From Microbacterium sp. KUDC0406 (GTDB taxonomy: Bacteria > Actinomycetota > Actinomycetes > Actinomycetales > Microbacteriaceae), in NCBI RefSeq assembly GCF_021582875.1, contig NZ_CP091138.1, forward strand, positions 2,046,001 to 2,110,000: a DNA stretch of 64,000 nt, read 5' to 3'. Of the stretch, positions 1 to 8,656 are shown piece after piece. Numbering within the stretch: position 1 is the stretch's first letter; each line of letters starts with the position of its first letter. The notes under the pieces are model-generated. The model had not been told where the DNA came from. It saw nothing but the letters and a program-made list of their open reading frames with translations, and searched no databases. Made by a program: the position numbers and the translations under genes.

Positions 1-376
1 CGGTGGTGACCAGCTCGACGCGCGGGGTGCCCGGCCAGCGGCTCATCAGCTCGCGCAGCAGGCGCGCGATCGTGGACTTGCCGACCGCGACCGATCCGGC
101 CACGCCGACGACGAACGGCGTCGTGGAGTCCGGTTCCTGCAGGAACGCACTGGTCGCCGCGCCCAGGCCCTTCGTCGAGGTGGCGTAGAGGCTGAGCAGG
201 CGGCTCAGCGGCAGATACACCTCGCTGACCTCGGTGAGGTCGAGGCGGTCGCCGATGCCGCGCAGTTCGACGACCTCGGTCTCGGTCAGCGGCTGATCCA
301 GACCGGCGGCCAGCCGCGCCCAGTCCGCGCGATCGATCGCGCGGTACGGAGACAGCGGCAGAGTCGGGTCGGTCAC
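1..376 (-). CDS. coaA: Type I pantothenate kinase (partial, runs off the left edge)
   Basis: Phosphorylates pantothenate with ATP, the first step of coenzyme A synthesis, in the cytoplasm. The 125 N-terminal residues visible here start at a GTG (376) and include the typical CoaA opening ([12 protein letters not shown] near residues 8-19), the [15 protein letters not shown] segment, the [10 protein letters not shown] segment and the Walker A loop [12 protein letters not shown] near residue 90, followed by the start of the [11 protein letters not shown] helix. The C-terminal part lies outside the window. It is divergent from lepB across a 77-base gap. The family assignment rests on the ordered conserved blocks and is firm. 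The GTG start is inferred from homologue-like length. Confidence 0.93.
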   Translation of the reverse strand, partial: MTDPTLPLSPYRAIDRADWARLAAGLDQPLTETEVVELRGIGDRLDLTEVSEVYLPLSRLLSLYATSTKGLGAATSAFLQEPDSTTPFVVGVAGSVAVGKSTIARLLRELMSRWPGTPRVELVTT

Positions 377-441
377 CCGAACATCGTATCCGCGCCGCGG
401 CGAGGGCGGATGCCGGTGGGCGGCTGCTCGAGCCCCGGCAA

Positions 442-447
442 TAGGCT
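442..447 (+). promoter_or_regulatory. Candidate -10 element of lepB (leaderless transcript)
   Basis: TAGGCT fits the actinobacterial TANNNT -10 pattern and lies six bases before the lepB ATG, so transcription would begin at or next to the start codon. No clear -35 hexamer and no Shine-Dalgarno sequence are visible, which fits a leaderless mRNA. Inference from spacing only. Confidence 0.35.
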
Positions 448-453
448 GATCCC

Positions 454-1170
454 ATGTCCGAGCACGCCGGCGACGCGCCCCTGCCTCCGCTCTGGCGGCG
501 GATCACCGGCAGCACCTGGTTCCACCTGATCGCGGCGTTCGTGGTCGTCGGCGCGCTGCTGTCGTTCGTCGCGAAGCCGTACTGGGTGCCGTCGGGATCG
601 ATGGAGCAGACGCTGCAGGTCGGCGACCGTGTGCTGGTGAACCGCCTCGCCTACATCGGCGACGCGCATCCGGGTGACGGCGACGTCATCGTCTTCGATG
701 CCGACGAGACGTGGGGACCGCACGCATCCGACGACGAGAATCCGCTGAAGACGGTGCTGCGCCGGCTCGGCGAGGTCAGCGGCTTCGGTCCGTCGGGCGA
801 GCACACCCTGATCAAGCGGGTGATCGCCGGGCCGGGGCAGACGGTGTCCTGCTGCGACGCCGAGGGCAGGATGCTCGTCGACGGCGAGCCCGTCGACGAG
901 CCGTACGTCTTCGCGGACTTCCCGTTCGAGCCCGGCGCGCTGGACTGCGAAACGACGCCGAGTTCGATGCGCTGCCTGCCCGAGGTCACGGTGCCGGAGG
1001 GCGCGTATCTGGTGCTCGGCGATCATCGGGCGAACTCGGCCGACGGCGCGTATCCATGCCGTGGACGGGTGGATCCTGACCCCGGATGCTGGCGCTGGGC
1101 GCACGACGACGACGTCGTGGGCCGTGCCGTGGTGATCCTGTTCCCGTTCGACCGCTGGTCAGGCCTCTGA
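454..1170 (+). CDS. lepB: Signal peptidase I
   Basis: Membrane-bound serine protease that removes signal peptides from exported proteins. The 238-residue protein has a short cytoplasmic N-terminus, one transmembrane helix (about residues 23-40) and then the catalytic block PSGSMEQTL with the nucleophile Ser near residue 49. The general-base Lys is near residue 121 in [14 protein letters not shown], and the conserved [11 protein letters not shown] box is near residue 190. Length and box order match actinobacterial LepB. A cysteine-bearing insert (CCDAEG, DCETTP...MRCLPE, YPCRG) lies in the extracellular domain. The gene stands alone between coaA and the polysaccharide locus, which contains several secreted proteins it could process. 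Confidence 0.93.
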   Translation: MSEHAGDAPLPPLWRRITGSTWFHLIAAFVVVGALLSFVAKPYWVPSGSMEQTLQVGDRVLVNRLAYIGDAHPGDGDVIVFDADETWGPHASDDENPLKTVLRRLGEVSGFGPSGEHTLIKRVIAGPGQTVSCCDAEGRMLVDGEPVDEPYVFADFPFEPGALDCETTPSSMRCLPEVTVPEGAYLVLGDHRANSADGAYPCRGRVDPDPGCWRWAHDDDVVGRAVVILFPFDRWSGL

Positions 1171-1480
1171 CAGCGCTTCCGGGTCGGCGACGTCTACGCG
1201 GGTAGATCGCCGGGAACACGGGCCGGAGAGTCGACGAGAAAAGTGCTTCCGAATCGGGCGCTGATGAGCTAGAGTCAACTCGTTCGCACCGTTGTCTGCG
1301 AGCCCCGCCGTGTGGGAACGGCGACGGTACTTCGTGATGTGGGATCACGTCGGCAGACGACACCGAGGGGTCGGTGGTGTGCGGCGAACCGTGTGCCGAT
1401 CAGCACACGGCTGGGGAACAACACTGGGGAACAATGATGCGCTGGGGACTGCGTTTCATGCTGGCTCGGGGAGCCCGGGC
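1171..1480. other. 310-base upstream region of the first polysaccharide locus
   Basis: No convincing gene apart from a possible 16-codon leader (separate entry). The stretch contains two close copies of CTGGGGAACA (around 1410-1433) and a third CTGGGGAC inside the leader. It presumably carries the promoter and 5' leader of the initiating sugar transferase, but no -35/-10 pair could be fixed with confidence. Confidence 0.4.
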
Positions 1481-1484
1481 ATGA
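1434..1484 (+). CDS. Possible 16-codon leader peptide overlapping the sugar transferase start
   Basis: ATG ATG at 1434 opens a 16-codon frame (MMRWGLRFMLARGARA) whose TGA (1482-1484) overlaps the ATG of the next gene in an ATGA arrangement. A GGGGA motif sits a few bases upstream. The overlap could couple translation of the large gene to that of the leader. A chance ORF cannot be excluded because it is very short; conservation is unknown. Confidence 0.25.
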   Translation: MMRWGLRFMLARGARA

Positions 1485-3090
1485 CCTCCGTCGAGGACGC
1501 GCTGAGCGTCGCTCGCTTCGGGACCGTACACGTGCCGCTGGCCGCGCCGCCCGGCATGAGTGCGCCCGCGAGGCCTGATCCGTTCACGGCTCCTCCGATC
1601 ACGTCGCCGACCGATGCGACGACATCGCACGGTGATGCTCCTCCCGTGCATGCGTCGACCGCTCCACGCGTCTCCGCGACGCTGGAGCACCGGTTGACGT
1701 GGGAACGGCGATACCACCGTCGGCTCGGTCTGACCGATGCCGCGGTGCTCGCCGCTGCCGCCGGCGCCGCCGCCATCAGCAGCACGCTGGGAGGCGGCCC
1801 CTCCGCCGCCGTCCTGGTGCACAGCGTGCTGCTGATGGCGATCTGGCATCTCTTCTGAGCGCCATGCACACCCGGCAGGCCGCACTCTTCCGCACCAGCG
1901 TCTCGGAGTACCGCAGCGTGGCGCACGCGACGGGTCTCGCGTTCGGCATCCTCGCGATCATCGCGGTCGTGCTGCGCCTGCCCGACATGCAGCTGACGAT
2001 CATCGTCGCGCTTCCCGTGGGACTCTTCGGCCTTCTGCTGACGCGCTGGACGTGGCGCCGGTGGATGGTGGGACAGCGCCACCTCGGCCGGTTCACCTCT
2101 CGCGCACTGGTGGTCGGCAACCGCGGCGATGTCGAGTACGTGCTGAACCGGCTGCACCCGGTCGGCTCCTCGGGCTATCAGGTGCTCGGTGCGACGCTGC
2201 TCGACGCGAACGCCCGTGACCTCGAGGTCGGCGGCACGCGCTTCCCCGTACTCGGCAACGTCAACACGGTGGCGGAGGTCGCCGCGCAGCTGCACGCCGA
2301 CACGATCGTCGTCGCGAGCCGCCCCGAGGGCGACCCGGACTTCGTCCGGCGCCTGAGCTGGCAGCTCGAGGGCACCGCCGCAGAGCTCGTGCTGTCGAAT
2401 CCGCTCACCGACGTCGCGGGCCCCCGCATGTCGTTCTCGCCCGTGGACGGCCTTCCGCTGATCCAGGTGGAGATCCCCACCTACGAGGGCGGACGCCACG
2501 CGCTCAAGCGGGCCCTCGACATCGTGGTCTCGAGCATCGCACTCATCCCGATCGCTCTGATCACGCCCGTCCTCGCTGTCCTGATCAAGGTCGACAACCC
2601 CGGTCCTGCCTTCTTCTTCCAGGAGCGCGTGGGCCGCGACGGCCGCACGTTCAAGATGATCAAGTTCCGCTCGATGCGCACCGACGCCGAGCAGCAGCTC
2701 GCGGCGCTGAAGGCGCAGAACGAGGGCTCGGGCCTGCTCTTCAAGATGAAGGACGACCCGCGCGTGACGCGCGTCGGCAAAGTGCTGCGAAAGCTGTCCT
2801 TGGATGAGCTGCCGCAGTTCTGGAACGTGCTCAGCGGTGACATGAGCGTCGTCGGCCCTCGTCCTCCGCTGCCCAGCGAGGTCACCGCCTACGACGGCAC
2901 GGTGTTCCGCCGCCTGTACATCAAGCCCGGGATCACCGGCCCCTGGCAGGTGTCGGGTCGCAGCGACCTCTCCTGGGAGGAGAGCGTCCGCCTCGACCTG
3001 CGCTACGTCGAGAACTGGTCGGTCATGAGCGACCTGCAGATCATGTGGCGCACCGCGAAGGTCATGGTCCAGCCGAGCGGCGCGTACTGA
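1481..3090 (+). CDS. Exopolysaccharide polyprenyl glycosylphosphotransferase (initiating sugar transferase), frameshifted
   Basis: Transfers a sugar-1-phosphate from a nucleotide sugar to undecaprenyl phosphate, starting repeat-unit assembly at the inner face of the membrane. A Pro/Thr-rich N-terminus is followed by several membrane helices, a CoA-binding-like domain (ALVVGNRGDVEYVL, ADTIVVASRPEGD) and the C-terminal bacterial sugar transferase domain. That domain shows ERVGRDGRTFKMIKFRSM, LRKLSLDELPQFWNVL, SVVGPRPP and the GITGPWQVSGRS block. The reading frame breaks near 1850: the first part runs into TGA at 1856 after ...LLMAIWHLF, and the rest continues in another frame as LLSAMHTRQAALFR. 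One missing base explains this. The start at 1481 has GGGGAG eight bases upstream. Whether the break is real or a sequencing error decides if the locus can initiate with this enzyme. Confidence 0.88.
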
Positions 3091-3126
3091 TGCGCTTGCT
3101 CGACGAGGACGGCGGCCCCTGAGACT

Positions 3127-3202
3127 GGATCCGCGGCCATGCCCCTCCCTCGCCGGGCCCCCTCCCCAGCAACCCGGCGAAAGCATGGCCGCGGGTCCTT
3201 TT
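3127..3202 (+). terminator. Nested-hairpin intrinsic terminator
   Basis: A 16-base arm at 3127-3142 (GGATCCGCGGCCATGC) pairs with 3183-3198 with one mismatch, and TTTT follows. The 40-base loop contains a second hairpin (CGCCGGG...CCCGGCG). It sits 36 bases after the sugar transferase stop and would separate it from the next transcription unit. Confidence 0.75.
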
Positions 3203-3298
3203 ACAAGACAGATCCGAGTCGAAGAGAAGTATGGTGAGAACAGGGAGCGATGTCCGCAGCGAGGAGGCGGCGGGGATCGGTGAGTTGGGGGATCAGTC

Positions 3299-4120
3299 GT
3301 GAGCACTGACGAAGCGGACGCGAGCATGCGCGTCTCCATGGCGGGGGGCCGGCTGTCGGGTGTGCCGACCGTGCGGATCGCAGGCACCGAGGTGCATCTC
3401 GTGCGCGAGGAGGAGGCGGTCGACATCATCGCCGCGTCCGCCGGTGGACCCGGCGCCGGGCAGCTCGCGGTGATCTCGATCAACCTCGATCACTTCCACC
3501 ATTTCCGCGCCGGCGACCGTTCCAGCGCCGGCGCACCCGAGCACTTCAACCTGATCGACGGAGCGCCGGTCGCGGCGCAGGCCGGGCGCATGACCGGTGC
3601 GAAGCACCCCCGCCTGGCGGGCAGCGACCTCATCGACGGCATCCTCGATCGGGCATCCGTCGAGCGTCTCTCGATCGGGGTCATCGGAGGGAGCGACGAG
3701 GTCACCGCGCCGCTGCGTGCGCGCCTCGCCGCCGACTGGCCCGGCATCCGTTTCGCGGGGCACTGGACTCCGTCGCGGGAGGATCTCACCGATCACGACG
3801 CGCAGCGCGCGCTCGCGGAGCGGATCCGCTCCGCGCACGTCGACGTGCTGCTGGTGTGCCTCGGCAAGCCGCGCCAGGAGCACTGGATCGACGAGTACGC
3901 GCAGTTCACCGGTGCACGTGTGCTGCTCGCGTTCGGCGCCGTGGTCGACTTCCTCGCCGGCCGCGTGAGTCGCGCCCCCGCGTGGATCGCCGGAGCGGGA
4001 TTCGAGTGGGCCTGGCGGCTGCTGCGTGAGCCGCGCCGCCTCGCCCGCCGCTATCTCGTGCAGGGCCCGCCGGCATACCTCGCCGTGCGCCGCTCGTCTC
4101 GGGGAGGACGACATGACTGA
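3299..4120 (+). CDS. WecG/TagA/CpsF-family glycosyltransferase (GT26)
   Basis: Members transfer N-acetylmannosaminuronic acid, N-acetylmannosamine or related sugars onto lipid-linked GlcNAc, the second step of many surface glycans. The 273-residue protein has the family core VIGGSDEV (about 140), the signature LLVCLGKPRQEHWI (about 180) and the VLLAFGAVVDFLAGRVSRAP block (about 205), followed by a basic amphipathic C-terminus (LLREPRRLARRYL) typical for membrane docking. It starts with GTG at 3299. Its TGA overlaps the ATG of the next gene (ATGACTGA), so the two are probably translationally coupled. The sugar specificity cannot be told from sequence. Confidence 0.88.
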   Translation: MSTDEADASMRVSMAGGRLSGVPTVRIAGTEVHLVREEEAVDIIAASAGGPGAGQLAVISINLDHFHHFRAGDRSSAGAPEHFNLIDGAPVAAQAGRMTGAKHPRLAGSDLIDGILDRASVERLSIGVIGGSDEVTAPLRARLAADWPGIRFAGHWTPSREDLTDHDAQRALAERIRSAHVDVLLVCLGKPRQEHWIDEYAQFTGARVLLAFGAVVDFLAGRVSRAPAWIAGAGFEWAWRLLREPRRLARRYLVQGPPAYLAVRRSSRGGRHD

Positions 4121-4808
4121 CGACCAGGAGATCGGCGTCCACCCCGCGCTCACGCGCGGCATGAAGATCGCCATCGCCGTCGTGGCCGTCGTGATCGCCG
4201 CAGCGGTGATCACGATCGTGCTGCTGTGGAGTCCGTGGGATGCACCGGATGCTTCGGCACCCGTGCATCCCGCGGCAGGGACCACCTCGAGTGCGACGCC
4301 GTCGCCGGGGGCGACGGGCGGAGCATCCGGCTCCTCGGGTGACGGGGCTACGGCTCCGAGCCCGGGGCCGTCGCCGGATGCCACACCGGGGACGGGTTCG
4401 GAGGTGCTTCCCCCGTCGGCGACACCGGGCACCGGGCTGCCGCCGCTGAAGAAGGCCGACCCGCTGGTCTCGGCGCCGCTGCCCGCCACCGGTTCGCAGA
4501 ACGGCGCGCTGGTGAAGGGCTTCCCGACGCGGATACTCGGCCCGATGAAGGGGTCCACCGTGATCTCCAGCTCGATCGCGACAGAGGGGAAGCGGATGCA
4601 GGTGACCTTGATCGCCGTCGCACCGAAGGCCGAGAAGGACATCGCCGCCCACTACGGCGAGCTGTGGGCCGGCCTGGGGCTGCAGCGCGGCACCACCGCC
4701 GACGGAACGGTGCAGTACACCGGCTCCTACGAGTCGGTCACCCTCGCGATCGAACCGTCCGGCACCGGCAACCGCTACACGCTCTTCGGCACATTCCGGG
4801 CGAAGTGA
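4113..4808 (+). CDS. Membrane-anchored Ser/Pro/Thr-rich protein of unknown function
   Basis: Not recognised as a known family. A short cytoplasmic N-terminus (MTDDQEIGVHPALTRG) is followed by one transmembrane helix (about residues 18-40). A low-complexity extracellular linker of about 85 residues rich in Gly, Ser, Pro and Thr comes next, then a folded-looking C-terminal domain of about 100 residues (from LPATGSQNG to the end). The start at 4113 was chosen because GGGGAGGA lies just upstream and the ATG overlaps the previous stop. It sits in a tight run with the WecG-like gene and an MFS transporter, so a role in handling the same polysaccharide at the cell surface is plausible but unproven. 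Confidence 0.7.
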   Translation: MTDDQEIGVHPALTRGMKIAIAVVAVVIAAAVITIVLLWSPWDAPDASAPVHPAAGTTSSATPSPGATGGASGSSGDGATAPSPGPSPDATPGTGSEVLPPSATPGTGLPPLKKADPLVSAPLPATGSQNGALVKGFPTRILGPMKGSTVISSSIATEGKRMQVTLIAVAPKAEKDIAAHYGELWAGLGLQRGTTADGTVQYTGSYESVTLAIEPSGTGNRYTLFGTFRAK

Positions 4809-4813
4809 CCGCG

Positions 4814-6112
4814 ATGTACATCTCGTTCTCGAACAAGCCCAAAGGCGCAGACACGCCCGACGAGGCGGATGCTCCGCCACGACGCGGGCGGCGCACCGTC
4901 TCATCGACGGTCGTGGCGTTCGGCATCGTGTCGATGCTCACCGACATCTCGTCGGAGTCGATCACCGCGGTGCTGCCGCTGTACGTGACCTCGTTCCTGG
5001 GCATGTCGATGATCGCGTTCGGCTTCCTGGACGGGCTCTACCAGGGCGTCAGCGCGCTGGTGCGCATCGCGGGCGGGTACACCTCCGACCGGCTGGATCA
5101 GCCGAAGTGGGTCGCGTTCGTCGGGTACGCGATCGCGGCGATCGCCCGCGTGGGATTGTTGTTCGTCTCGGGGCTCGGCTCGCTGACCGCGGTGATCACC
5201 GCCGACAGGATCGGCAAGGGCATCCGGACCGCGCCGAGGGACGCTGTGATCACGGCCTCATCGGACCCCGACAACCTGGGTGCTTCATTCGGTGTGCACC
5301 GCACGCTCGACAACATCGGGGCGGCTGTCGGACCGTTGCTGGCGTTCTTCATCCTGCTGCTCATTCCGGACGGGTACGGAGCGATCTTCGTCGCCTCGCT
5401 GGCCTTCGCGATGATCGGCGTGACGATCCTCGGCCTGTTCGTGCCGAACGTGCGCACCCGGCCCCGCGTCGAGGGATCGAAGGGCGAGACGATCGCCCGC
5501 CCGAAGTTCGACTGGAAGGTCGTGACCTCGGGCCCCATGCGGCGCGTGCTCGCGGCCGCCGGCATCCTGGGTCTGCTGACGATCGGCGACGGGTTCGTGT
5601 ACCTGATCCTGCAGGATCGCAGTGACTTTGCGGCGCAGTGGTTCCCGCTGCTGTATGTGGGCACGAACGTCGCCTTCCTGGCATTCGCGATCCCGCTCGG
5701 CCGGCTGTCGGACCGGATCGGCCGGGCGCGCGTGTTCGTGTTCGGGCATGTCGGGCTGCTCGGTGCGTATCTGATCGCCGCGTCGCCGATAGCCGACATC
5801 GCGGCCACGCTGCTGTGCCTGCTGTGTCTCGGGGCGTTCTACGCCGCCACGGACGGCGTGCTCGCGGCTCTCGCGGCTCAACTGACCACACCTGAGACGC
5901 ACGGCACAGGCATCGCTGCGGCGCAGACCGTCGTGGCTGTGAGCAGGTTCCTCTCGGCGGCGGGATTCGGCATCCTGTGGTTCGCGATCGGACGTGAGAC
6001 GTCGATGCTGATCGTGTCGGCACTGCTGCTGGTGGCGATCCCGCTGATCGCCTTGCTGCTGCGCCCGTATCTGTCCCGGCCGCGCCCTTCGATCCCGACG
6101 GCGGCCTCGTGA
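4814..6112 (+). CDS. MFS transporter
   Basis: A 432-residue integral membrane protein with about 12 predicted helices. After a polar N-terminus comes VAFGIVSMLTDISSESITAVLPLYV. The loop GGYTSDRLDQPKWVAF and the later PLGRLSDRIGRARVFVFG carry the MFS loop motif (GxxxDRxGR-like) in both halves. The RIGKGIRTAPRDAVIT segment resembles the subgroup annotated as drug or sugar efflux MFS permeases. The substrate is unknown. The start at 4814 lies 6 bases after the previous stop. The TGA overlaps the GTG start of the following propeller protein, so 3299-7137 reads as one operon. Confidence 0.85.
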   Translation: MYISFSNKPKGADTPDEADAPPRRGRRTVSSTVVAFGIVSMLTDISSESITAVLPLYVTSFLGMSMIAFGFLDGLYQGVSALVRIAGGYTSDRLDQPKWVAFVGYAIAAIARVGLLFVSGLGSLTAVITADRIGKGIRTAPRDAVITASSDPDNLGASFGVHRTLDNIGAAVGPLLAFFILLLIPDGYGAIFVASLAFAMIGVTILGLFVPNVRTRPRVEGSKGETIARPKFDWKVVTSGPMRRVLAAAGILGLLTIGDGFVYLILQDRSDFAAQWFPLLYVGTNVAFLAFAIPLGRLSDRIGRARVFVFGHVGLLGAYLIAASPIADIAATLLCLLCLGAFYAATDGVLAALAAQLTTPETHGTGIAAAQTVVAVSRFLSAAGFGILWFAIGRETSMLIVSALLLVAIPLIALLLRPYLSRPRPSIPTAAS

Positions 6113-7137
6113 GCTCGCGGATCAAGTGGCTGATCATCGCCGTCGTCTCGGTGCTCGCGCTGGGTGCGACGGCGATCGTCGCGCTGGTCGCCTGGTCGGA
6201 CTACCGGGCGCGGCAGGATGCCCCGTCGGCGGTGCAGACGTCGGACGGCGGCACCGCGACCGGCGACCGGATCGTGTTCCGCAACACCGCGTCCGGGCAG
6301 GGCTACGGCCTGGTGGCATCCGTGCCGCTCGACGACCCGGCCGGGAGTCGGTCCCTGACCGACATCGCCTGCGACCGGGTCGCGGCGAGCACTTCGCTGC
6401 TGTCGTGCCTGCTGTCCGAGCGCGGGATCGCCCCGACGTATACGGCGAAGGTGTACGAGGCTTCCGGCGAGGAGAGGTTCAACGGGCCGCTGCCGGGAGT
6501 GCCGAGCCGTACTCGTTTCTCACCGGACGGATCGCTGCTGGCCACGACGTCGTTCGTCAGCGGACACGCCTACGCGGCGATCGGGTTCTCCACGGAGACC
6601 AGGATCACGTCGATGAGCGACGGCAGCGACTTCGGCAATCTCGAGGACTGGACTCTGCTGATCGACGGGAAGAAGAGCGCCCCCGTCGACCGCAACTACT
6701 GGGGCGTGACCTTCATCGACGATGACTCGTTCTACGCGACGGTCGGGATGACGACGATCGGCAAGACGTACCTGGTGAAGGGTGACATCGCGAAAAGGAC
6801 GATGACCTCGGTGATCCCCGACGTCGAGTGCCCGTCGCTGTCACCCGACGGCACACGGATCGCGTTCAAGCGGGTGACGTCGGGCTCCGGGCCGACGGTG
6901 CACTGGACACCCGCCGTGTACGACCTCGCCTCGGGCAACGTCTCGGTGCTCGATGTCGAGACACGCAGCATCGATGATCAGATCGTGTGGCTCGACGACA
7001 AGACCCTGCTGTACGGGATGCCGGGCAAGGACGCCGGCGACACGGATGTGTGGAAACTGGCCGCGGACGGGTCGGGCAAGCCGTCGGTGTTCATCAAGCA
7101 CGCCTGGTCGCCGACCGTGGTGCGGGAGGCGGGATGA
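6109..7137 (+). CDS. Membrane-anchored TolB-like beta-propeller protein
   Basis: One N-terminal transmembrane helix (about residues 7-30) anchors a long extracellular domain. Recurrent SPDG motifs (RFSPDGSLLATTS, SLSPDGTRIAFKR) mark a WD40/TolB-type beta-propeller. The protein is 342 residues and begins with a GTG overlapping the MFS stop. Related proteins in actinobacteria are secreted or membrane-tethered sensors or scaffolds; no catalytic motif is visible. Its place at the end of the WecG-like/MFS operon suggests it acts outside the membrane on the same glycan or transporter. The function is inferred from context only. Confidence 0.75.
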   Translation: MSSRIKWLIIAVVSVLALGATAIVALVAWSDYRARQDAPSAVQTSDGGTATGDRIVFRNTASGQGYGLVASVPLDDPAGSRSLTDIACDRVAASTSLLSCLLSERGIAPTYTAKVYEASGEERFNGPLPGVPSRTRFSPDGSLLATTSFVSGHAYAAIGFSTETRITSMSDGSDFGNLEDWTLLIDGKKSAPVDRNYWGVTFIDDDSFYATVGMTTIGKTYLVKGDIAKRTMTSVIPDVECPSLSPDGTRIAFKRVTSGSGPTVHWTPAVYDLASGNVSVLDVETRSIDDQIVWLDDKTLLYGMPGKDAGDTDVWKLAADGSGKPSVFIKHAWSPTVVREAG

Positions 7138-7141
7138 CCGG

Positions 7142-7627
7142 TCAGCGAGTGGATGCCGCCGCGCGTGCCGCGGCTCGTGACCTCTTGTGGTCACGGCGCA
7201 GGAAGAGCAACCAAGCGAGGAACGCTCCGATCGCCGCGCCGAGCGTGTTCGCGACGATGTCGCGCAGGCTCGCCACCCGATCGGGGATGACGATCTGCGC
7301 GACCTCGACGCCGGCCGAGAGGACCAGGGCGAGCAGCGTGCCGTACCAGGGATGCCGGAACAGCAGCGTGAGCAGGAATCCGAGGGGCAGGAACATGAGG
7401 ACGTTGGCGGTGAACTCGACCCACCCGGCACCGAAGAAGGTGAGACCGAGGTCGGTGCGGATCCCGTTCCAGATGGCGGCGATGATCTCGGAGTACGAGA
7501 CGGGCAGCAGCACGATCAGTCCCACGGCGACCAGGTACGCGGCGAGCGCCCATCTCACCCAGATGCGCTTGTGCACGAAGATCTCCACAGAGGAACTCTC
7601 GCACGGCACGAGCGCAAGCGAGAACAC
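7142..7627 (-). CDS. VanZ-family membrane protein
   Basis: A small four-helix membrane protein (161 residues from the longest start). The VanZ signature appears as FTANVLMFLPLGFLLTLL with a later SAGVEVAQIVIPDRVASLRDIVANTLGAAIG block. VanZ proteins are linked to teicoplanin resistance in enterococci and are common in polysaccharide loci, where their role is unclear. The start is uncertain: GTG at 7627 or the internal GTG at 7588, which begins VEIFVHKRIW. It converges with the propeller gene (stops 5 bases apart) and diverges from the GT2 gene at 7628. Confidence 0.8.
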   Translation of the reverse strand: MFSLALVPCESSSVEIFVHKRIWVRWALAAYLVAVGLIVLLPVSYSEIIAAIWNGIRTDLGLTFFGAGWVEFTANVLMFLPLGFLLTLLFRHPWYGTLLALVLSAGVEVAQIVIPDRVASLRDIVANTLGAAIGAFLAWLLFLRRDHKRSRAAARAAASTR

Positions 7628-8560
7628 ATGACCGAGTTCACCGGCCCGGACGGCCCCGTCGACCTCGCCGTCGTCGTCGTCACCTATCGCAGCGCCGACG
7701 ACGTCCTCGGCCTGATCGCCTCGTTGCGCGCGGACGCCGGCGACCTGCGAGTTCGCGTGGTGGTCGCCGACAACTCACCGACCGATGAGACCCGGAGGGC
7801 GGTCGCGCAGCATCCTGATGTGATCTGCGTGGCCACTGGGGGCAATCTCGGCTACGCCGGCGGCATCAACGCGGCGATGGCGCACGTCGGAGAGGCGGAC
7901 GCGATCGTGGTGCTGAACCCCGACCTCGTCGTCGAGCCCGGCTGCCTGGCCGCATTGCGCGCGCGGCAGCTGCAGTCGGGTGCCGGGATCATCGTGCCCC
8001 GCATCATGGACGACGAGGGGCTGACGCCGTCGCTGCGATGGGAGCCGTCGCTGCTGCGGATGCTGGGCGATGCGCTGTTCGGCGGTCGGTTGCGGGGTCG
8101 TCCGCAGCGTCTGAGCGAGATCGTGTTCTCTCCCGCGGCGTATCGGACGGCGCACACCGCCGACTGGGCCACTGGCGCTGCGCTGCTGATCGACGCCGAG
8201 ACGGCGGCGATGGCCGGCCCGTGGGACGAGCGCTTCTTCCTGTACTCCGAGGAGACGGACTTCTTCCGGCGTGTACGCGAGAACGGCGGGACGGTGTGGT
8301 TCGAGCCGACCGCGACGGTGCATCATCGCCAGGGCGGCTCCGGGTCGTCGATCGACCTGGACCGACTGCTGGCCGTGAACCGGATCCGATACGCGCGCAA
8401 GCATCATCCCCGTGGAGTAGCGGCCTGCTACCGCGGCATGGTCGTGCTCCACGAGCTGCTGCGCATCGCGAGCCCGCGACACCGTGCGATTCTCGGCACC
8501 GTGCTGTCAGAGAGGTCCTGGGCGGGGCTGCCGCGGGCGCAACGATACGCGACTCGCTAG
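7628..8560 (+). CDS. GT2 glycosyltransferase, rhamnosyltransferase-like
   Basis: A 310-residue GT-A fold enzyme. It opens with LAVVVVTYRSADDVLGLIASL, then GGNLGYAGGINAAM and the metal-binding VVLNPDLVVEPG. Acceptor-side motifs follow: WATGAALLIDAETAAMAGPWDERFFLYSEETDFFRR and then TVHHRQGGS. This arrangement (NPD in place of DxD, FFLYxEExDFxxR) is typical of rhamnosyltransferases, which fits the complete dTDP-rhamnose pathway at 33.8-37.5 kb. The ATG at 7628 was chosen because the long upstream extension antisense to vanZ has no coding character. The exact acceptor is unknown. Confidence 0.85.
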   Translation: MTEFTGPDGPVDLAVVVVTYRSADDVLGLIASLRADAGDLRVRVVVADNSPTDETRRAVAQHPDVICVATGGNLGYAGGINAAMAHVGEADAIVVLNPDLVVEPGCLAALRARQLQSGAGIIVPRIMDDEGLTPSLRWEPSLLRMLGDALFGGRLRGRPQRLSEIVFSPAAYRTAHTADWATGAALLIDAETAAMAGPWDERFFLYSEETDFFRRVRENGGTVWFEPTATVHHRQGGSGSSIDLDRLLAVNRIRYARKHHPRGVAACYRGMVVLHELLRIASPRHRAILGTVLSERSWAGLPRAQRYATR

Positions 8561-8609
8561 ATCAGGGACCGGAAAGCGCGAATCGATGGTCAGGAAGTTC
8601 ATCGAATGT

Positions 8610-8615
8610 TATGGT
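8610..8615 (+). promoter_or_regulatory. Possible -10 box upstream of the secreted DUF4082 protein
   Basis: TATGGT 42 bases before the ATG at 8657, in a 96-base gap after the GT2 gene. No convincing -35. Weak, offered as the best candidate in the gap. Confidence 0.2.
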
Positions 8616-8656
8616 AAAGGCACCTCACCCGATTCGTTCTTCCCCCGGTTTGGATC

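Noticed and set aside
1456..3483. A 675-codon open frame on the minus strand opposite the sugar transferase
   Set aside because: It lies antisense to a well-supported gene, its product is low-complexity Arg/His/Ala-rich, and it shows no family motif. Long antisense frames are common in high-GC DNA.
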